Of a stretch of 64,000 nucleotides of DNA, positions 22,045-33,870 are shown piece by piece (the first letter of the stretch is position 1; each line of letters begins with the position of its first letter). The stretch comes from Erythrophleum ivorense. Taxonomy: Eukaryota; Streptophyta; Magnoliopsida; Fabales; Fabaceae. A program made the position numbers and the translations under genes. Location: assembly GCA_026724425.1 (NCBI GenBank), contig JAIUCV010000003.1, positions 53,322,477 through 53,386,476 of the forward strand, read 5' to 3'. The notes beneath the pieces are model-generated. The model was not told the origin of the DNA. It made no database searches and worked only from the letters and a program-made list of their open reading frames with translations.

Positions 22045-23522
22045 TCCAACAATGAGAAAGCTCCTCAGAATGTTGTTGATCTTAAAAAACAGACAAAAAG
22101 TAAACTATAAAGATAAAAACAAATATACACGTACCAAAATGGACCCCTTACAGCTAAGCTTCTAACTGCAGGGGATATAGTTGGCTAAAATAGCCTTTTG
22201 TTTTTAGGAGTTACAAATTTTAATTGTAAAAATAAAAATTGTAACTAAGAAAATATAAATTTTAATCGTAAGAGAAAATTATACTTCAAAAATTTTAACT
22301 GCATAATATAATTAAAATTTTTAAAATATAATTTTTTTTATAGTTAAAATTTGTGTTCTTACAGTTATAACTAGGACAATTATAATCAGACCAAACCGCC
22401 CGATTCAACTAATTAGATTAAAAACTGAACCCTGATCTGATTTGGAGAACCCCCTTGATAAGTATTTTTAAGAACTAGTCAACTACGATTAAAAACCAAG
22501 TTTGACCAACCAGTTTTAGGTAAAAACGGTTGTAAATTGACCGGCTTGCCTTGGAAAAATTGGAATGTTAGTTGCTGGATTCGAGCCTGCTACCTCATGT
22601 GTCCAAAACATTCAATTACTATCAAACTTGCAAAGCCACTTCAATATATATGTTCAAATTTATATATATATATGAAATATTCAAATGGTTGCTTGTGTTT
22701 TTTTATTAAAAGTGATCTTAGAAGAGTTAAACCCATGACCTTGGGAAATGTTTCAAAGCTCTAACCATGTGCCACCTTGTCTCCTTTGTTAAAATTGTAT
22801 ATAATATTATATAAATATACTTATAATATTTCTTTTGAAATTTATAATATTTAACTTAAACATTCATCAACTATTATTTTTTTAACATTATGTTCAAATC
22901 TTCTATAACCAATTAAATTTTGTTGTACACATTTTTTTAAAAATATAATAATAAAATATTAATATATTGTATAATTAATTTTTATAATATCTTAATTTCA
23001 ATACTTGTTTCAACAAATTAATATTTGATGATTATATTTATTAATAAATAAATTATTTTAGATTCAAATTTTAAAATTAAAAATTCAATTGAATTTAAAT
23101 ATAATATAATATTTGATTTATTTTTATATATAGTTAGTAATAAAATGTTTCAAATTTTTTTAATATTTGTTTATTATTATTTATTATACTAAATTTTAGA
23201 TATTAATATATAATTGTTACTAATTCGACTACGATTTGACCATGGTCTAATCAATGAACCATAAATTAATGTAGTTATCAATTTAATGACTGGTTCAGTT
23301 TTAAAAATATTAGTCATAACTTTTGTTTTCATTATTAGAATTTGTAACTTCTAAAAAAATAGCCGTTTTAGCGCATTAAAAAAAAAGAAAACAAGCTAAA
23401 ATAGCATACTACAATTGACTGCAAGGGATCCATCTCAAAAAAATACATTCCCAACAATGGGAAAGCTCCTTAGCACATTGTTGATCTTAAAAAGCAGGCA
23501 AAGAGTAAACTAAAAAAAAAGC
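22045..23522 (+). repeat. Direct repeat pair (~70 bp) flanking the TIR element
   Basis: ACATTTCCAACAATGAGAAA...GTTGATCTTAAAAA...AAAGTAAACTA at about 22045-22110 recurs at about 23447-23510 in the same orientation, with few changes. CTGCA(A)GGGAT and GCTAAAATAGC also occur on both sides, in a different order. A local duplication accompanied or preceded the insertion between them. Confidence 0.65.
22183..23374. mobile_element. TIR element, possibly Mutator-like, ~1.2 kb, non-coding
   Basis: The left end is GGCTAAAATAGCC, then TTTTTAGGAGTTACAAATTT. The right end read inward is GCGCTAAAACGGCTA, then TTTTTTTAGAAGTTACAAAT. This is a diverged inverted repeat of about 40 bp. The interior is AT-rich with GGATTCGAGCCTGCTACC and AAACCCATGACCTTGGG words, which are common in plant repeats. 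No transposase or clear target duplication was seen, so the superfamily is uncertain. Confidence 0.5.
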
Positions 23523-23911
23523 TTTTCTTTTTGGAAGAATTATATTCAAGGACCCAAAATTAAAAATATTTACTCTAGATGACCTATTACTATTATTTTA
23601 GGGTTGATTACCATTAATTTTAACAAAAAAATAGTTGAACCCAATAGTAATAGATCTTTTAAAGTAAATTTTTTTACTTTTAGGTCTTTCTTTATAATTC
23701 TCCCTTTTTTTTTTCTTAGATAGTGAAGAAAGAAAATTGTAAGTGTGACTAGGTTGGGAAGCACTTAAAAGTACCTCTAAATCCTTTGGTTCCAATTGCT
23801 CAATATCTTGATCTTCCTTTTTAGTTCTTAATGATGTTGATGTCCATTATCATCTTCCTTTTCATTATCTTTTAAAATAACATAATCCTGTAATTTTATA
23901 CAAGACTTTAT

Positions 23912-24045
23912 TTGTCTTAATCTTAAATATTTAATCTCATTTTTTTCTACTTTAATAAATCTTAAATATTTGATCTCATTTTTTCTACTTTAATAAATCT
24001 TAAATATTTGATCTTATTTTGTTCTACTTTAATCCTTTTCTAGAT
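23912..24045. repeat. 3 x 39-bp tandem repeat
   Basis: TCTTAAATATTTGATCTCAT-type units start at 23921, 23960 and 23999, so the period is exactly 39 bp. Each is followed by a T-run and CTACTTTAAT. Confidence 0.85.
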
Positions 24046-24239
24046 TGAGTATGATTTATGTTTCTACAAATTTATCACAAACTATTTTAAAGTATTTTCT
24101 TATGATCTTCTTTTGTATTAAAGAAAAATTAAAATATCGTTTAAATATACTATATAGAACTTTGTAATATTTTCAAAGATTCATGCAACTTCATCACATT
24201 TATGTTTATAATTTTTAGAAAAAATTAGAATAGAGGACC

Positions 24240-24900
24240 CAGATGACCTAATATTTACTGGGAATGACTTTAAAAATCAAAATTACTTTGCCGGACTAAG
24301 TAAAAACTGATAGACAAAATGACCTGTTAAATAAGCTGTTTGAATCCAAAAGTGTTATTTGCCCTCCAAACACTATTCTCTTCCTCCTCGGCCTTCCATT
24401 ACCTATCATTTGATGATTTCTCTTATGATCAATAACTGAAAATCTTTGGATGGTTTTTCCCACTACTAGTCATTGAAAATCCTTGGACAATTTCTCACTA
24501 GACGGGTATCTTTTAACGATTTCAATGATACGTGCTAGAGCTCGCCTTCAACAAGTTCTTCCTTGCTCGCAAATTTGTGAGATGCAACTATAAGCAACAC
24601 CTCAAAATCGAAATATATATGGGTATTGTTAGCGAAAAAAATTTGGACAGTGAATAACAATACTCCAAAATGGCAACTGCAATAACAACAAGTGTCGTGG
24701 TAATATAATGGCAGTTACAATGGTAATAACCCAAAGAAAGCAAACCAAAAGATGTGATGCATTGATTATTTCTTCCCTTTAATTTTGTATATTATAGTTA
24801 TAGACAAGAACATCCTGTTGTGAGGCTTGTAAAAGAACGATTGTAAATACTTGATTGTTATGATTATAATAAGATTACAAAATTCTTTAAAGTTCTTTTT
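24240..24900. other. Intergenic, nothing recognised
   Basis: No gene, element end or repeat is supported. Confidence 0.4.
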
Positions 24901-24904
24901 TTTG

Positions 24905-25075
24905 CTACCATAAATTTCCTAAAGTTCACTAGTAATATCTTTAAAATTTGTAGTAATAGACCTAAACTGTGTTAATAACTATATTTTGAAAATTCTCTAA
25001 AAGTAGGCATAAATTTTCTTAAATTCAGTAGTAACATCCTTAAACTTTATAGTAATAATCCTAAAATTATATACC
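24905..25075. repeat. Degenerate TAGTAATA...CCTTAAACTTT array, left copy
   Basis: About five imperfect units of roughly 25-40 bp with the words AGTAATATC/ACC/AGACC and TTAAACTTT/AAAATTTGT. A second array of the same words lies at 26745-26935, on the other side of the GRF pseudogene. Confidence 0.55.
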
Positions 25076-25715
25076 ATTAGATTATGAACTTAAAATAGGA
25101 AGAAGGATTTACAAAAATGAAAATAAGAGGAGAAGAGTTCCCCACCTAATGATTCCTTTTAAATTCGAAATGAGAACATCCCTCAGTATGAAAATTAAAA
25201 GATGCAGTAATTATATAAGCAGACTCATACTTTTTCACTCACTCACAAACCCCATAAGTATATCATCAAAGCCATGAGTCTTATCCATGTATAGAAAAAA
25301 GATGTTGCAACCAATGACTCTTCCAAATATGCCCTTCACTTCGAACACTTGAAGAAATCCATTTTCCTTTTGTCTTTGAAATTTTCTAAGTTCTTCTTCT
25401 TCATTAGTATATGGTTAAAATATTTATTTATAAAAAAGCTTTTTGTATCAAAAAATGATAAGTGTAACAAGTGCAAGAGATAGGTCTCCTTTCACAACAA
25501 TTTAGTGACAATAATTTGAACAACAAGCTCTTGTCTTTAAATACTTGGTCTTAGAGACCCCATCCCACTTGGTCTCATTTACTTTGCCTAAATAAGCTAA
25601 GACTCTTTAATGTCTTCTTCTTTGAGGCTCTTCCCTCTCCATCCTAGTAAGAATGAAGCATATCATTTTTAGTTGATTCAAGTTTATAGTTTAATTTTTT
25701 TGTATATGGCTGCAG

Positions 25716-26098
25716 TTGGATGGGGATGCCTTTAAATGAGACATGGTAGAAAAGTAGACTCAAAGCTAGAAAGGTGCAAAAGAACAAATGGCAAGAAATG
25801 GAGATGCTCAAAGGAAGCATATCCGGGCTCAAAGTACTATAAGAGATACATGCACAGAGGGAGAACCCATTCAAGAAAGCCTGTGGAAGTTTCTTCAACA
25901 ACAACAATAACAACAACAAGCATTTCAACAAATATATCAGAACTAATGTCATCATCATATATTAACAAAAGCCTTACCATGTGTAAAACAAAATGGTAAC
26001 CTTTTGCTCTATTCTTTTTTCTATTGGTTACTTAATGAGTTAACTTTATTATTTTCAGTAGACATATTTATGGAATGATGGGAGGTGTGGAAGCATAA
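25716..26098 (+). pseudogene. Growth-regulating-factor (GRF) pseudogene, WRC-domain exon plus next exon
   Basis: After an intron-like TTTTTTTGTATATGGCTGCAG, the exon reads GWGCL, a TAA stop (25733-25735), then MRHGRKVDSKLERCKRTNGK and KWRCSKEAYPGSKY. It continues with HRGRTHSRKPVE. This is the WRC domain region of plant GRF transcription factors, which bind DNA through WRC and the GIF co-activator through QLQ. The stop replaces the glutamine usual before the methionine (CAA to TAA). The zinc knuckle (C-x9-C-x10-C-x2-H) keeps its first two cysteines (25775, 25805). The third ligand is Tyr (TAT, 25838) and the His is Tyr (25847). A GT donor at 25996 and an AG acceptor at 26057-26058 lead in frame to RHIYGM and a stop (26096-26098). 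Retained introns argue against a processed copy. No QLQ exon was found. Confidence 0.85.
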
Positions 26099-26744
26099 CA
26101 ACTGCAACATTCCCTTTTTTTGTTAATCCTTACATAACAATTGCAGCAGCTTCCCTTTGTACTCAAGAGAAGGGAGCCATTCTAGTTATACATGATAGGA
26201 AATATGTTTTTGATCTTCTTTAATCCATTTAAGAATACTTGCAAGTGGCCAAAGGTCAATTTTGTATCAATAATGTCCCATTTTTCATTTTTATTTCTTT
26301 CATTCCTTGTACTTATGTAGTGATTGGTTTTTGGAAATGATATTAGTCATCTTTGTTATTTGAATTTGTTAATTTTATCCTTAATAATAATAATCAATTG
26401 CTTAGTTTTTTGGGTTTCTAGCAATGCAATGTTTGTATCAACTAGAATTTTCAATCAAGTGCAGAGAATAAGTATCTTTATTAACTTTTCATTTTTCATC
26501 AATCCCCTTCCCAAGTAGACTGTAATCTTGTAATCTTAGGATAAAGTTGAATTTAACAAAAAAGACTTGATTGATAGTGAAAAATCTAAAATTAGTAAAA
26601 GAAGAGAAATGATAGATATATAATATAACATGATTTGATCAATTTGACCTCCATTTGTGTACAAAGGTGAGGGAAAAAATCTTTTAATGAAAACAACTAG
26701 AGATGTGAAAACTGGATTTACAAAATCACACTTTGTAGTAACTT

Positions 26745-26935
26745 TCTTCAACTCACGTAGTAATAACCTTAAACTTTGTAGTAATGGTCCTAAAGGAACT
26801 AGTAATTTATACTATAGCAGGTCCCTAAAAGGAGTGATAAATTTTATTAAATCCATTAGTAGCACGCCTAAACATAGTAGTAAATTTTTTAAACTCTTGT
26901 AATAATATCCCTAAACTTTGTAGTAATAAGTATAA
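26745..26935. repeat. Degenerate TAGTAATA...CCTTAAACTTT array, right copy
   Basis: Repeated words AACTTTGTAGTAATAACCTT, CTAGTAATTTA, TTAGTAGCACGCC and AAACTTTGTAGTAATAAG match the array at 24905-25075. Together the two arrays flank the GRF pseudogene in direct orientation. Confidence 0.55.
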
Positions 26936-26939
26936 CTTG

Positions 26940-27547
26940 ATAATAACTGACCTGAGCCTCATCAGTGCTTTGTTAACACCATTCATTCATCCTTAATGCC
27001 ATATTTTAGCCTAAGTATTGGTTTTAACTTTAAATCATGCAAAGGCATGCACCTATCTGGTGCATCACTAAATATAATCTCATTTTGTGGTTTGCCATAT
27101 GGGACAAAAGCAATCAGGGACTTCAAATCTCCATACTTGTATAAGGTAAGAGAAAGTAAAAATGATCAACTTATGATAAGTAACAGCAAATGCTATATAT
27201 AATGCAGATCTGGGTCCTTGTATCTCTAACCCAAATACTGTATATAATGCAAACTACAACAAGAAGAAGACTTTGCCATTAACCATGAGAATTTGAGAGA
27301 TATAACATATCATAGATTACTACTTATTGAATCCTACAAAAAAGCCTTCAATATCAGTAGATCAATCAATCTATTTAGCCTATTCCATTCTGCTCATGTT
27401 ATGATTGTGCATAGTTGTAAAACTTACAAGATGATAAGAGAACCAAATGAAAGGTAGAAGAAATGAGAGGAGAAAGGATGAAGAAATGAAAGGAAGACGG
27501 ATGATGAACTGAAGGGAAGAAATCTGAAGAACTAAGGGGAGGAAGAT
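26940..27547. other. Intergenic, nothing recognised
   Basis: No gene is supported. This is the left flank of the outermost LTR insertion and ends in its target duplication AAGAT (27543-27547). Confidence 0.5.
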
Positions 27548-27584
27548 TGTAACATCTAAGATTTCTAAAAAATTTTTAAATCTA

Positions 27585-27840
27585 CTGACTATAGCCAGGA
27601 TCTCTTGTTAGCTATAACAAACTGTTGACTATAGCAAATGTACTAATTCACTATAGTGAAGAGCCAGTTAGTTATAGTGAATGTACCAATTTGCCATAGC
27701 GAGGATGTAGTCTGCTATAGCAAGTTCGTGCATCCCATACAAAATTTAAGGAGTTTCTCACAATAGCGCTGTAGTAAGAACAGGGGACTTAAGACTGCTA
27801 AGTACTCGCCATAACAAGGGGTATTTTTTGCTATAATGAG
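27585..27840. repeat. Array of GCTATAGC-like short palindromes in the outer LTR
   Basis: About ten variants of GCTATAGCGA (GACTATAGCC, GCTATAACAA, CACTATAGTGAA, GCCATAGCGAGG, GCTATAGCAAG, AATAGCGCTG, GCTATAATGA) occur every 20-35 bp. The spacing and arrangement resemble the CCGCGG palindrome array in the LTR at 28366-31139. Confidence 0.6.
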
Positions 27841-28365
27841 AATTGATTTAGAAAAGCATGAAAAAGTGAAATTGTGCTTTTTAAAAGGTCTAGACTTTTC
27901 TCTCTCCTTCTTATGCTTCACCCAAAAATAGAGGAAAGGGCTGGAGAGAGAGAGAGAGACTAAGAGAAGCCAAGAAGAAAGGATAAAATTAAGGAAGAAA
28001 GGTAAGAATCCTTAAGGATTTTCATGCTTCTTTTTCTTGAAACTTTGTTCTTCTCCTTCCAAACTCCCTTTCCATGGGTTTGTTGAGTAATATGGTTTTG
28101 TTTTGACCTTAACTCAGAAGGGTAAAAGTGATGTGCTAAGGAGAAGGTTGGAAGAAGTAAAAAGACTCTTGAAATAAGATTGAATCCAAGGTGAATTCTT
28201 GTCTTTAGTTGCTTCTTCCTTCTTGCTCTTCTTTGTGGGTGTAATGCCTAAAACTAGAACCATCGAGGGGAGGAAATTTTTCATTTAAAGCTAATAAGAA
28301 ACCATGAAATTAGAGTGTGGAGAGTTGAAATATGCTAAGAAATTACAAGAGAAATCAATGAATTT

Positions 28366-31139
28366 TGTGACAACCCTACCTTGTAATCATTGTAATTATG
28401 GTTAAATACAAGATTATTAGTTAATGATCAAGGTTTGAGGTCATTATATTTTACCGTATTACGAAAATGTGAGGGAATTTGAACCTTGATGTTAGGGTCA
28501 TCACCATGCCACCTTAACAAAATGAAATGTGCATAAAAGAAATCTTACTACCATAAGAGGCTCATGATTCAACCATCCGTTAGTTTCAACACTCAATAAC
28601 CTTCCGGCTTGTAATCTTGTATCATTCTCCTAATTTCACAAATCTCGCCGCGGCGATAGCCACGGCGAGTTGGACCTTCGCCGCGGCCAACCTATGTGGA
28701 GCCGCGGCGGAAATGCTTCCTGGAACTTCTACTCGACTCCCAGAATACTCGCCTCGGCGTAATATATTCGCGCTGCGGCGAGTTTTGCCTCTGTCCAACA
28801 CAATTTTAATTTTTCGACTCGCGCCGCGGCGGGTTTTGGTTCTGTTACCCCCCCTGGGTGAATTTTTCGCTTCGCGCCGCGGCTAGGTTTGTTGAGCCGC
28901 GGCGCCTTTCGGCTCTGTCTCCCTTTTGGCCGCAGCGAAGCCTTCTTGGCCGCGGCAGGATTCCCTTCTGTGACCATATTACCCGAATTTCTCCCTCTAC
29001 ACTCCAATTCTCACCTTAGCAACACTCTAGGTCCACCTACCCTTGTTTCAAGTGATCCTAATGGTGTTATTCTACCCTATTTACCCATCAATCCATCCAT
29101 TACCATTGTGAAACTCAAATGTCACTTCCTACTTGTTCCACTAACTCATACCAACAAATTCATAAATAAATGGCAGCAAGATCACATACATTATCAGCAA
29201 TTTACATCCCATGCAAATTTTATAAATATTCCATTCAATATTAGCTTACCTCTCAGACATCATATGTCTACAATTCCCATAAGGTGATCCATATCACAAT
29301 TTTCAGCAGAATTACATACATATATATATTGCTATAAGTTCATACATTGATATCCCACTATGATGTGCTCTAAATCCTTAACGGTTACATTTCAATCAAG
29401 CAAAATATAAACGCCTACACTTGGCAATATGATTACATGATGATGCTATGTAAACTAATAACAAAAATGGCATCTATCCTACTCTACTCAGACCAAGTGT
29501 AGCTCCCCACACCCGGCCTCAGCTCATGGATGTTCATCCACTTGCTTACCCTTATCCTTACCCGAGGAACTTTCACCTGAAATATTAATCCCATAAAACG
29601 GGGTGAGATATGAATCTCAATAACCAAGGCAATTCCATTATATATCCAGTTTAATTACCATATATGCGTAAATCAAAATCCGTATCAGGATCATATCCAT
29701 TATAACAGCAAATGAAACAATTAGGCTATCATGATTACTATCCCATACTAGCAATCATATTACCACATGTTAAAGGTCATTAACACCGGAGAGGCCCGTC
29801 CACGGCACCTATTCCTCATTGAGCACAACCGGGGCTCAGTGCATCTGGGGTTTGATCATAACCCGGTGCTTGATCATAGCACATGCACGGGTGGCAGCCG
29901 CACCACAGCTCCACCATGGACTCACAAGGTCCAATACAATATAACAGATAGCCAATCAATTCATTCAACATTTTCAATCAATCATATACAGCATCATATG
30001 AAACTAAATCAAATATATATATGGAATTGATATCAACCCGGTTACCTCACTTGTAGACACTTGTAACAATCACCAATTGTGCAGAATTCCTCCTATAACC
30101 ATAACATCACATAATTACTACTCTAATTCATCATTAATAATCATAATCAGTACCCAAGGAATTTAAAATACCAATGACTACCCAAAAATTATTTACCCAG
30201 CCACAGCAAGTCCCAATTTCGGATTTAAGTTTCCTCCACCAGAAAATTCAATATTCCACCCAAAATCCTAAGCAAATTCTTACATGATTAATACCCATTT
30301 TATAAATTAGCTATGGGGGTCTCAAATTAACCATTAAAGCATCAAAATGGAGGGTCTAAACTCACCCAAAGTCAGTCCTAATCCCAACCTACGAATTTCA
30401 TCAAGAAAATCCCCAAACACTTACATTTCAGATTTTGGGTAGGATGAAAATACTCCAAATGAAAAACTAATCTGACCAAATTAAGGAGAAAGATGAGGGG
30501 ATTAAGTTGTATAACTATTACCTTGGCTGAATCTTGCTCTGAGTATGAGAAAATGCAGAATTTTGGTCCCAAACCCTAGCCTCCTTCTCCACCTCCGATT
30601 TTGCCTCTTGAATCTTATGTTTCAGCAAGTGAGTAAGTGGGTGGGGTATTAGGGTTTAAGTTGGGTCAAGTATGGGTCATGGGCTGCTCCAAGATCCATC
30701 TCCACTTGGGCTTCAGATTTTAGCTTATTGGGCCAGTTTTTGGAGTGTTGGGCTGTAGAATTTTGTTGGGCCAGTTTTATGCATTTGGGTTGCTGAAATT
30801 TAATTGAGTTTGGGCCAAGTTTGAGAAGCTCAAGAATGTGGGTCTGCACAATGGTTATTGGGCCACTTAGAGGAGTCTATACAAGGTAGATTTTGGGCCT
30901 CCATCCCACTAAATTATGTTAGGTCTGCACATAATCCATTGGGCCTCCATTAGCCTATTCTCATGATCTATTAATTTAGGCCTAGATAGAATTTCTATCC
31001 TAATTAAATCTTAAACCCATATTAATAATTTATCTCTCTAAAGTCTCCATTTACTTAACTTGCCCAATGAGCCCATATTAATTACTCTTAATTAATTCTA
31101 ATCCATGATTAATACCTTAATTAATTATGGGGTGTTACA
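28366..31139 (+). mobile_element. Solo LTR of a second family, 2774 bp, target duplication AATTT
   Basis: It begins TGTGACAACCCTACC and ends ATGGGGTGTTACA. AATTT flanks it at 28361-28365 and 31140-31144, inside the outer LTR. No gag or pol sequence is present, only TG...CA-bounded non-coding sequence. It contains a GC-rich palindrome array (28640-28965) and a GAGATATGAATCTCA hairpin near 29607. Short open frames within it do not resemble proteins. The length fits the long LTRs known in some Ty3/gypsy chromoviruses, but the family assignment is inference. Confidence 0.85.
28640..28965. repeat. GC-rich island with ~9 CCGCGG-type palindromes
   Basis: In a strongly AT-rich window this ~325-bp segment is packed with CGCCGCGGCGA, TTCGCCGCGGCC, GAGCCGCGGCGG, GCGCTGCGGCG, CGCGCCGCGGC (twice), GAGCCGCGGCGC and TGGCCGC(A/G)GC. 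Each is a near-perfect inverted repeat able to form a small GC hairpin, and they are spaced about 20-45 bp apart. It is also very rich in CpG. Confidence 0.9.
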
Positions 31140-31639
31140 AATTTCAAGTTAGGGATATGTAGAGCTCTTGAATGTAATGTGAAAATTGATTTAATTCATA
31201 AATCCCCTAACATATGTAAGTGTTTATTTGAGTTCCTAAGACCCTTAGAAAGCTTTCCAAGTGTCTTTCCCTTCAAGGAAAATTTAGAAGCTTCATTAGA
31301 CCTTTTATAGAAGCATAGATAAAGTATGCTTCTTAAATATGTGGTTGATGCTTTGGCTTGCTCCAAAAGAATAATTACATGCGATGTGTTGTATTTAGGC
31401 CAAAGAGATCAAGCTCTATCTATTTACGGTTGTGAGATTGAGAAGGGAAAAGAGAAATTAATAGGGAAGAATTGTGTTTGAGTGTCAAGGTAGCTTTTCA
31501 CTCTTTCTTGTTGTATTCTTGGATGTATGATGGTCATTGTATGCTTGTGTATATACTTGTATTGTGAGACATGCCATTTGATATTGCCTTATTGTATTGG
31601 TACCAATATGCTTATATTTTGGGTTATGAAAATTGCTCT

Positions 31640-31787
31640 TAAAGGGTGAGGTGCTGCCAAAAGTCCTTTGTGATAGGTGAGGTAGTGCTAAAAGTCCCTA
31701 GATATGAGTGAGACAAGGCCAAAAGTCTCATGGATGAGTGAAGTTAAGTCAAAAGTCCCTAGACCAAGGGTAAAGCTAATCCAAAAA
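31640..31787 (+). repeat. CCAAAAGTCC minisatellite, outer LTR copy
   Basis: Four to five ~35-bp units of the form GGTGAG(N)GCCAAAAGTCC lie at the 3' edge of the second piece of the outer LTR and resume at 39074. The same array marks every long LTR copy here. Confidence 0.8.
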
Positions 31788-33659
31788 TGTAATGTCTTGT
31801 TTTTGTTAAACTACGAAAACATGCGTATTTTCAAAGTAAGTCCCCTGAAATAAATTAGTTAAGGTTCGAAAAAATTTAAGCAACATTCTAGACTCCTAAA
31901 AATGAGAATTCTAGCCTCAGATGGAAGGAAAAATAGAGCTAGAATGAAAAACAAATTTTGACAAAAATCTTACGAAACGTAATGGCATTTTTATAATTTT
32001 GAGAAAATTTTGAAATTCGCACAGGAAGGCTTTTTAAATGAAAATTTTGAGTTTTTCAGGATTTTCAAAGGCTCTGAAAACCATGGAAAATCACAGGATA
32101 GTTAAATCCCCTCCAGTGAACGTTTTCTAATATCGGTGCACCTGAATTTTGATGGATTCGTTCGAGAAGGTTTTAGCTTTGATTTGAGTGATTTCAAAGG
32201 CATTTTATTTAATTGAAAACCTAAATTTATAATAAAAAAGATGGTTCTCAAAAGGAGCTAAAACGAAAGAAAAATAAAAATGCAAAATATGAAGGGCAAA
32301 ATTGAAATTTTTAAAGAAGTCACTTTCCTACTCCTATATATAGGTGGCACCCCCACTTTCTCCCCCATTTGGAATCAAAAAATTTTGCATAATTTCATAA
32401 GAGAGAGCTAGAGTTTTGGGCGCACCAAGGAAAGAAGAGAAGGAGAAAAATTCTAAGCTAAAGGTATATTTTTATGGTTGTTTTTCATGCTTTTCTCCAT
32501 CCACACCACCTCTCCTTCATTCTCCTTGATTTCCTTTGATTACAATGAAGTTTATAAATCTGATTCAAGGGATAAATTCAAGGGAAATTTCGGATTTAAA
32601 GAGAGGAGTTTGGAGAAAGCAATATTCAAGCCAAATTAAGCAAGAAAACTAGGTAAAATTACATCTTATGGTTGTTATTCTTGATTCCCCTTCTTCTCCA
32701 ATTCGACACACACCAAGAACCCTAGGAAGATCTGATTTTCAAGCCCAACCAAGCATGAATCTTAGGTATTTGATGGAGAAGAACAAGAATATGCAAAGAA
32801 AACAACAAAACAACTAATAGATTCTAAGATGCAAATTCTAGGGTTTTGTGTGCACCTTCCAAATTCTGACTTTGTGTGATGATTTCTAGGTTTAATTAAG
32901 AGTTTAAATGAGTTCTTGAGACCCCTAAGATGCTTCCCACAAGCTTCCTCCTTCAAGAAAACAAAGCACACTCTAAGGAACACTAAACCATGCATAATCT
33001 CGGCCAAAGCATGTTCATATATCTAGGGAGAATTTTAAATTTTTCTAAGTCCATTCTTGAGTCATATTTGATGAATGAAAATAGGGAGAGGCCTTGGAAA
33101 AAAATTTAGAACTCATAGAAAGTGATTTGGTGTCTTAGATTCCATATTATGACCTAAAGAAGTAACATGATGTTAGGCCTTTTATTTTAATTATGTGATG
33201 ATTCCAAAAGATTTAAAAGGAGTCAAGAATCATATTTGATAGGAAAGAATAGAGTTTAGAATCTATTTGAGGGGTGTTGCTTCGTTAGGTACGTTTATGG
33301 ACCATAATAGAGCTTATAGAGCAATTTTGTATCTAAGCAAGTTGTATGACCTTAGAGTTTGTTTCATGAACCTAATTGGCTTCCATAAATTGTATCTAGG
33401 CCAAAAGAAACCATCTCCACCAATTTGTGGGTGTGTGGCCAAAAGAGGAGGCTTGAATCCAAAAAGAAAAGTGTGTAATTGTGTGCAAGGTAGCTCTCTC
33501 AACCTTCTCTCATGCATGGATATGTGTTTTGCTTGTCTTAGAATGTGTGTATGTGTATTTTCAAGCCATGAAAAGTATGCTAGCATGATTTTATATGCCA
33601 TAATTCATGATGCCATATTATGTTTTCAAATGATGCTATGATATTTGTATGAGTTTACT

Positions 33660-33870
33660 TGAGTGTGGAGAGGCCAAGAACTCTTGACCATGGTGAAGAT
33701 GAGCCAAAAACCATTAGAATTGGTTGATATAAAATAAAGAGTCTCCTAAAAACAAAGTGGGCTTCCAAGAGTATGATTGAGTCCAAAGCTCTTAAAGAAT
33801 GGGTGAGACAAGTCCAAAATTCATGAGAAAAAGTATGAGGCCAATCCAAACACTTAGTGAGCTCTTGAAT
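33660..33870 (+). repeat. CCAAAAGTCC minisatellite, decayed copy
   Basis: Units such as GAGGCCAAGAACTCTTGACC, GATGAGCCAAAAACC, GAGTCCAAAGCTCTT and GACAAGTCCAAAATTC occupy the position seen in the sister LTRs, but they are more diverged. Confidence 0.65.

Noticed and set aside
22570..22600. GGATTCGAGCCTGCTACC as a tRNA T-loop
   Set aside because: It sits in a repeat-rich TIR element, with no matching A-box or stem at tRNA spacing.
28617..29287. Two overlapping open frames across the GC-rich island
   Set aside because: They exist because GC-rich sequence lacks stop codons. They lie inside a non-coding LTR and translate to low-complexity text.
33267..33641. 124-codon open frame in the second nested LTR
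   Set aside because: It lies within an LTR and its sister copies do not keep the frame open.
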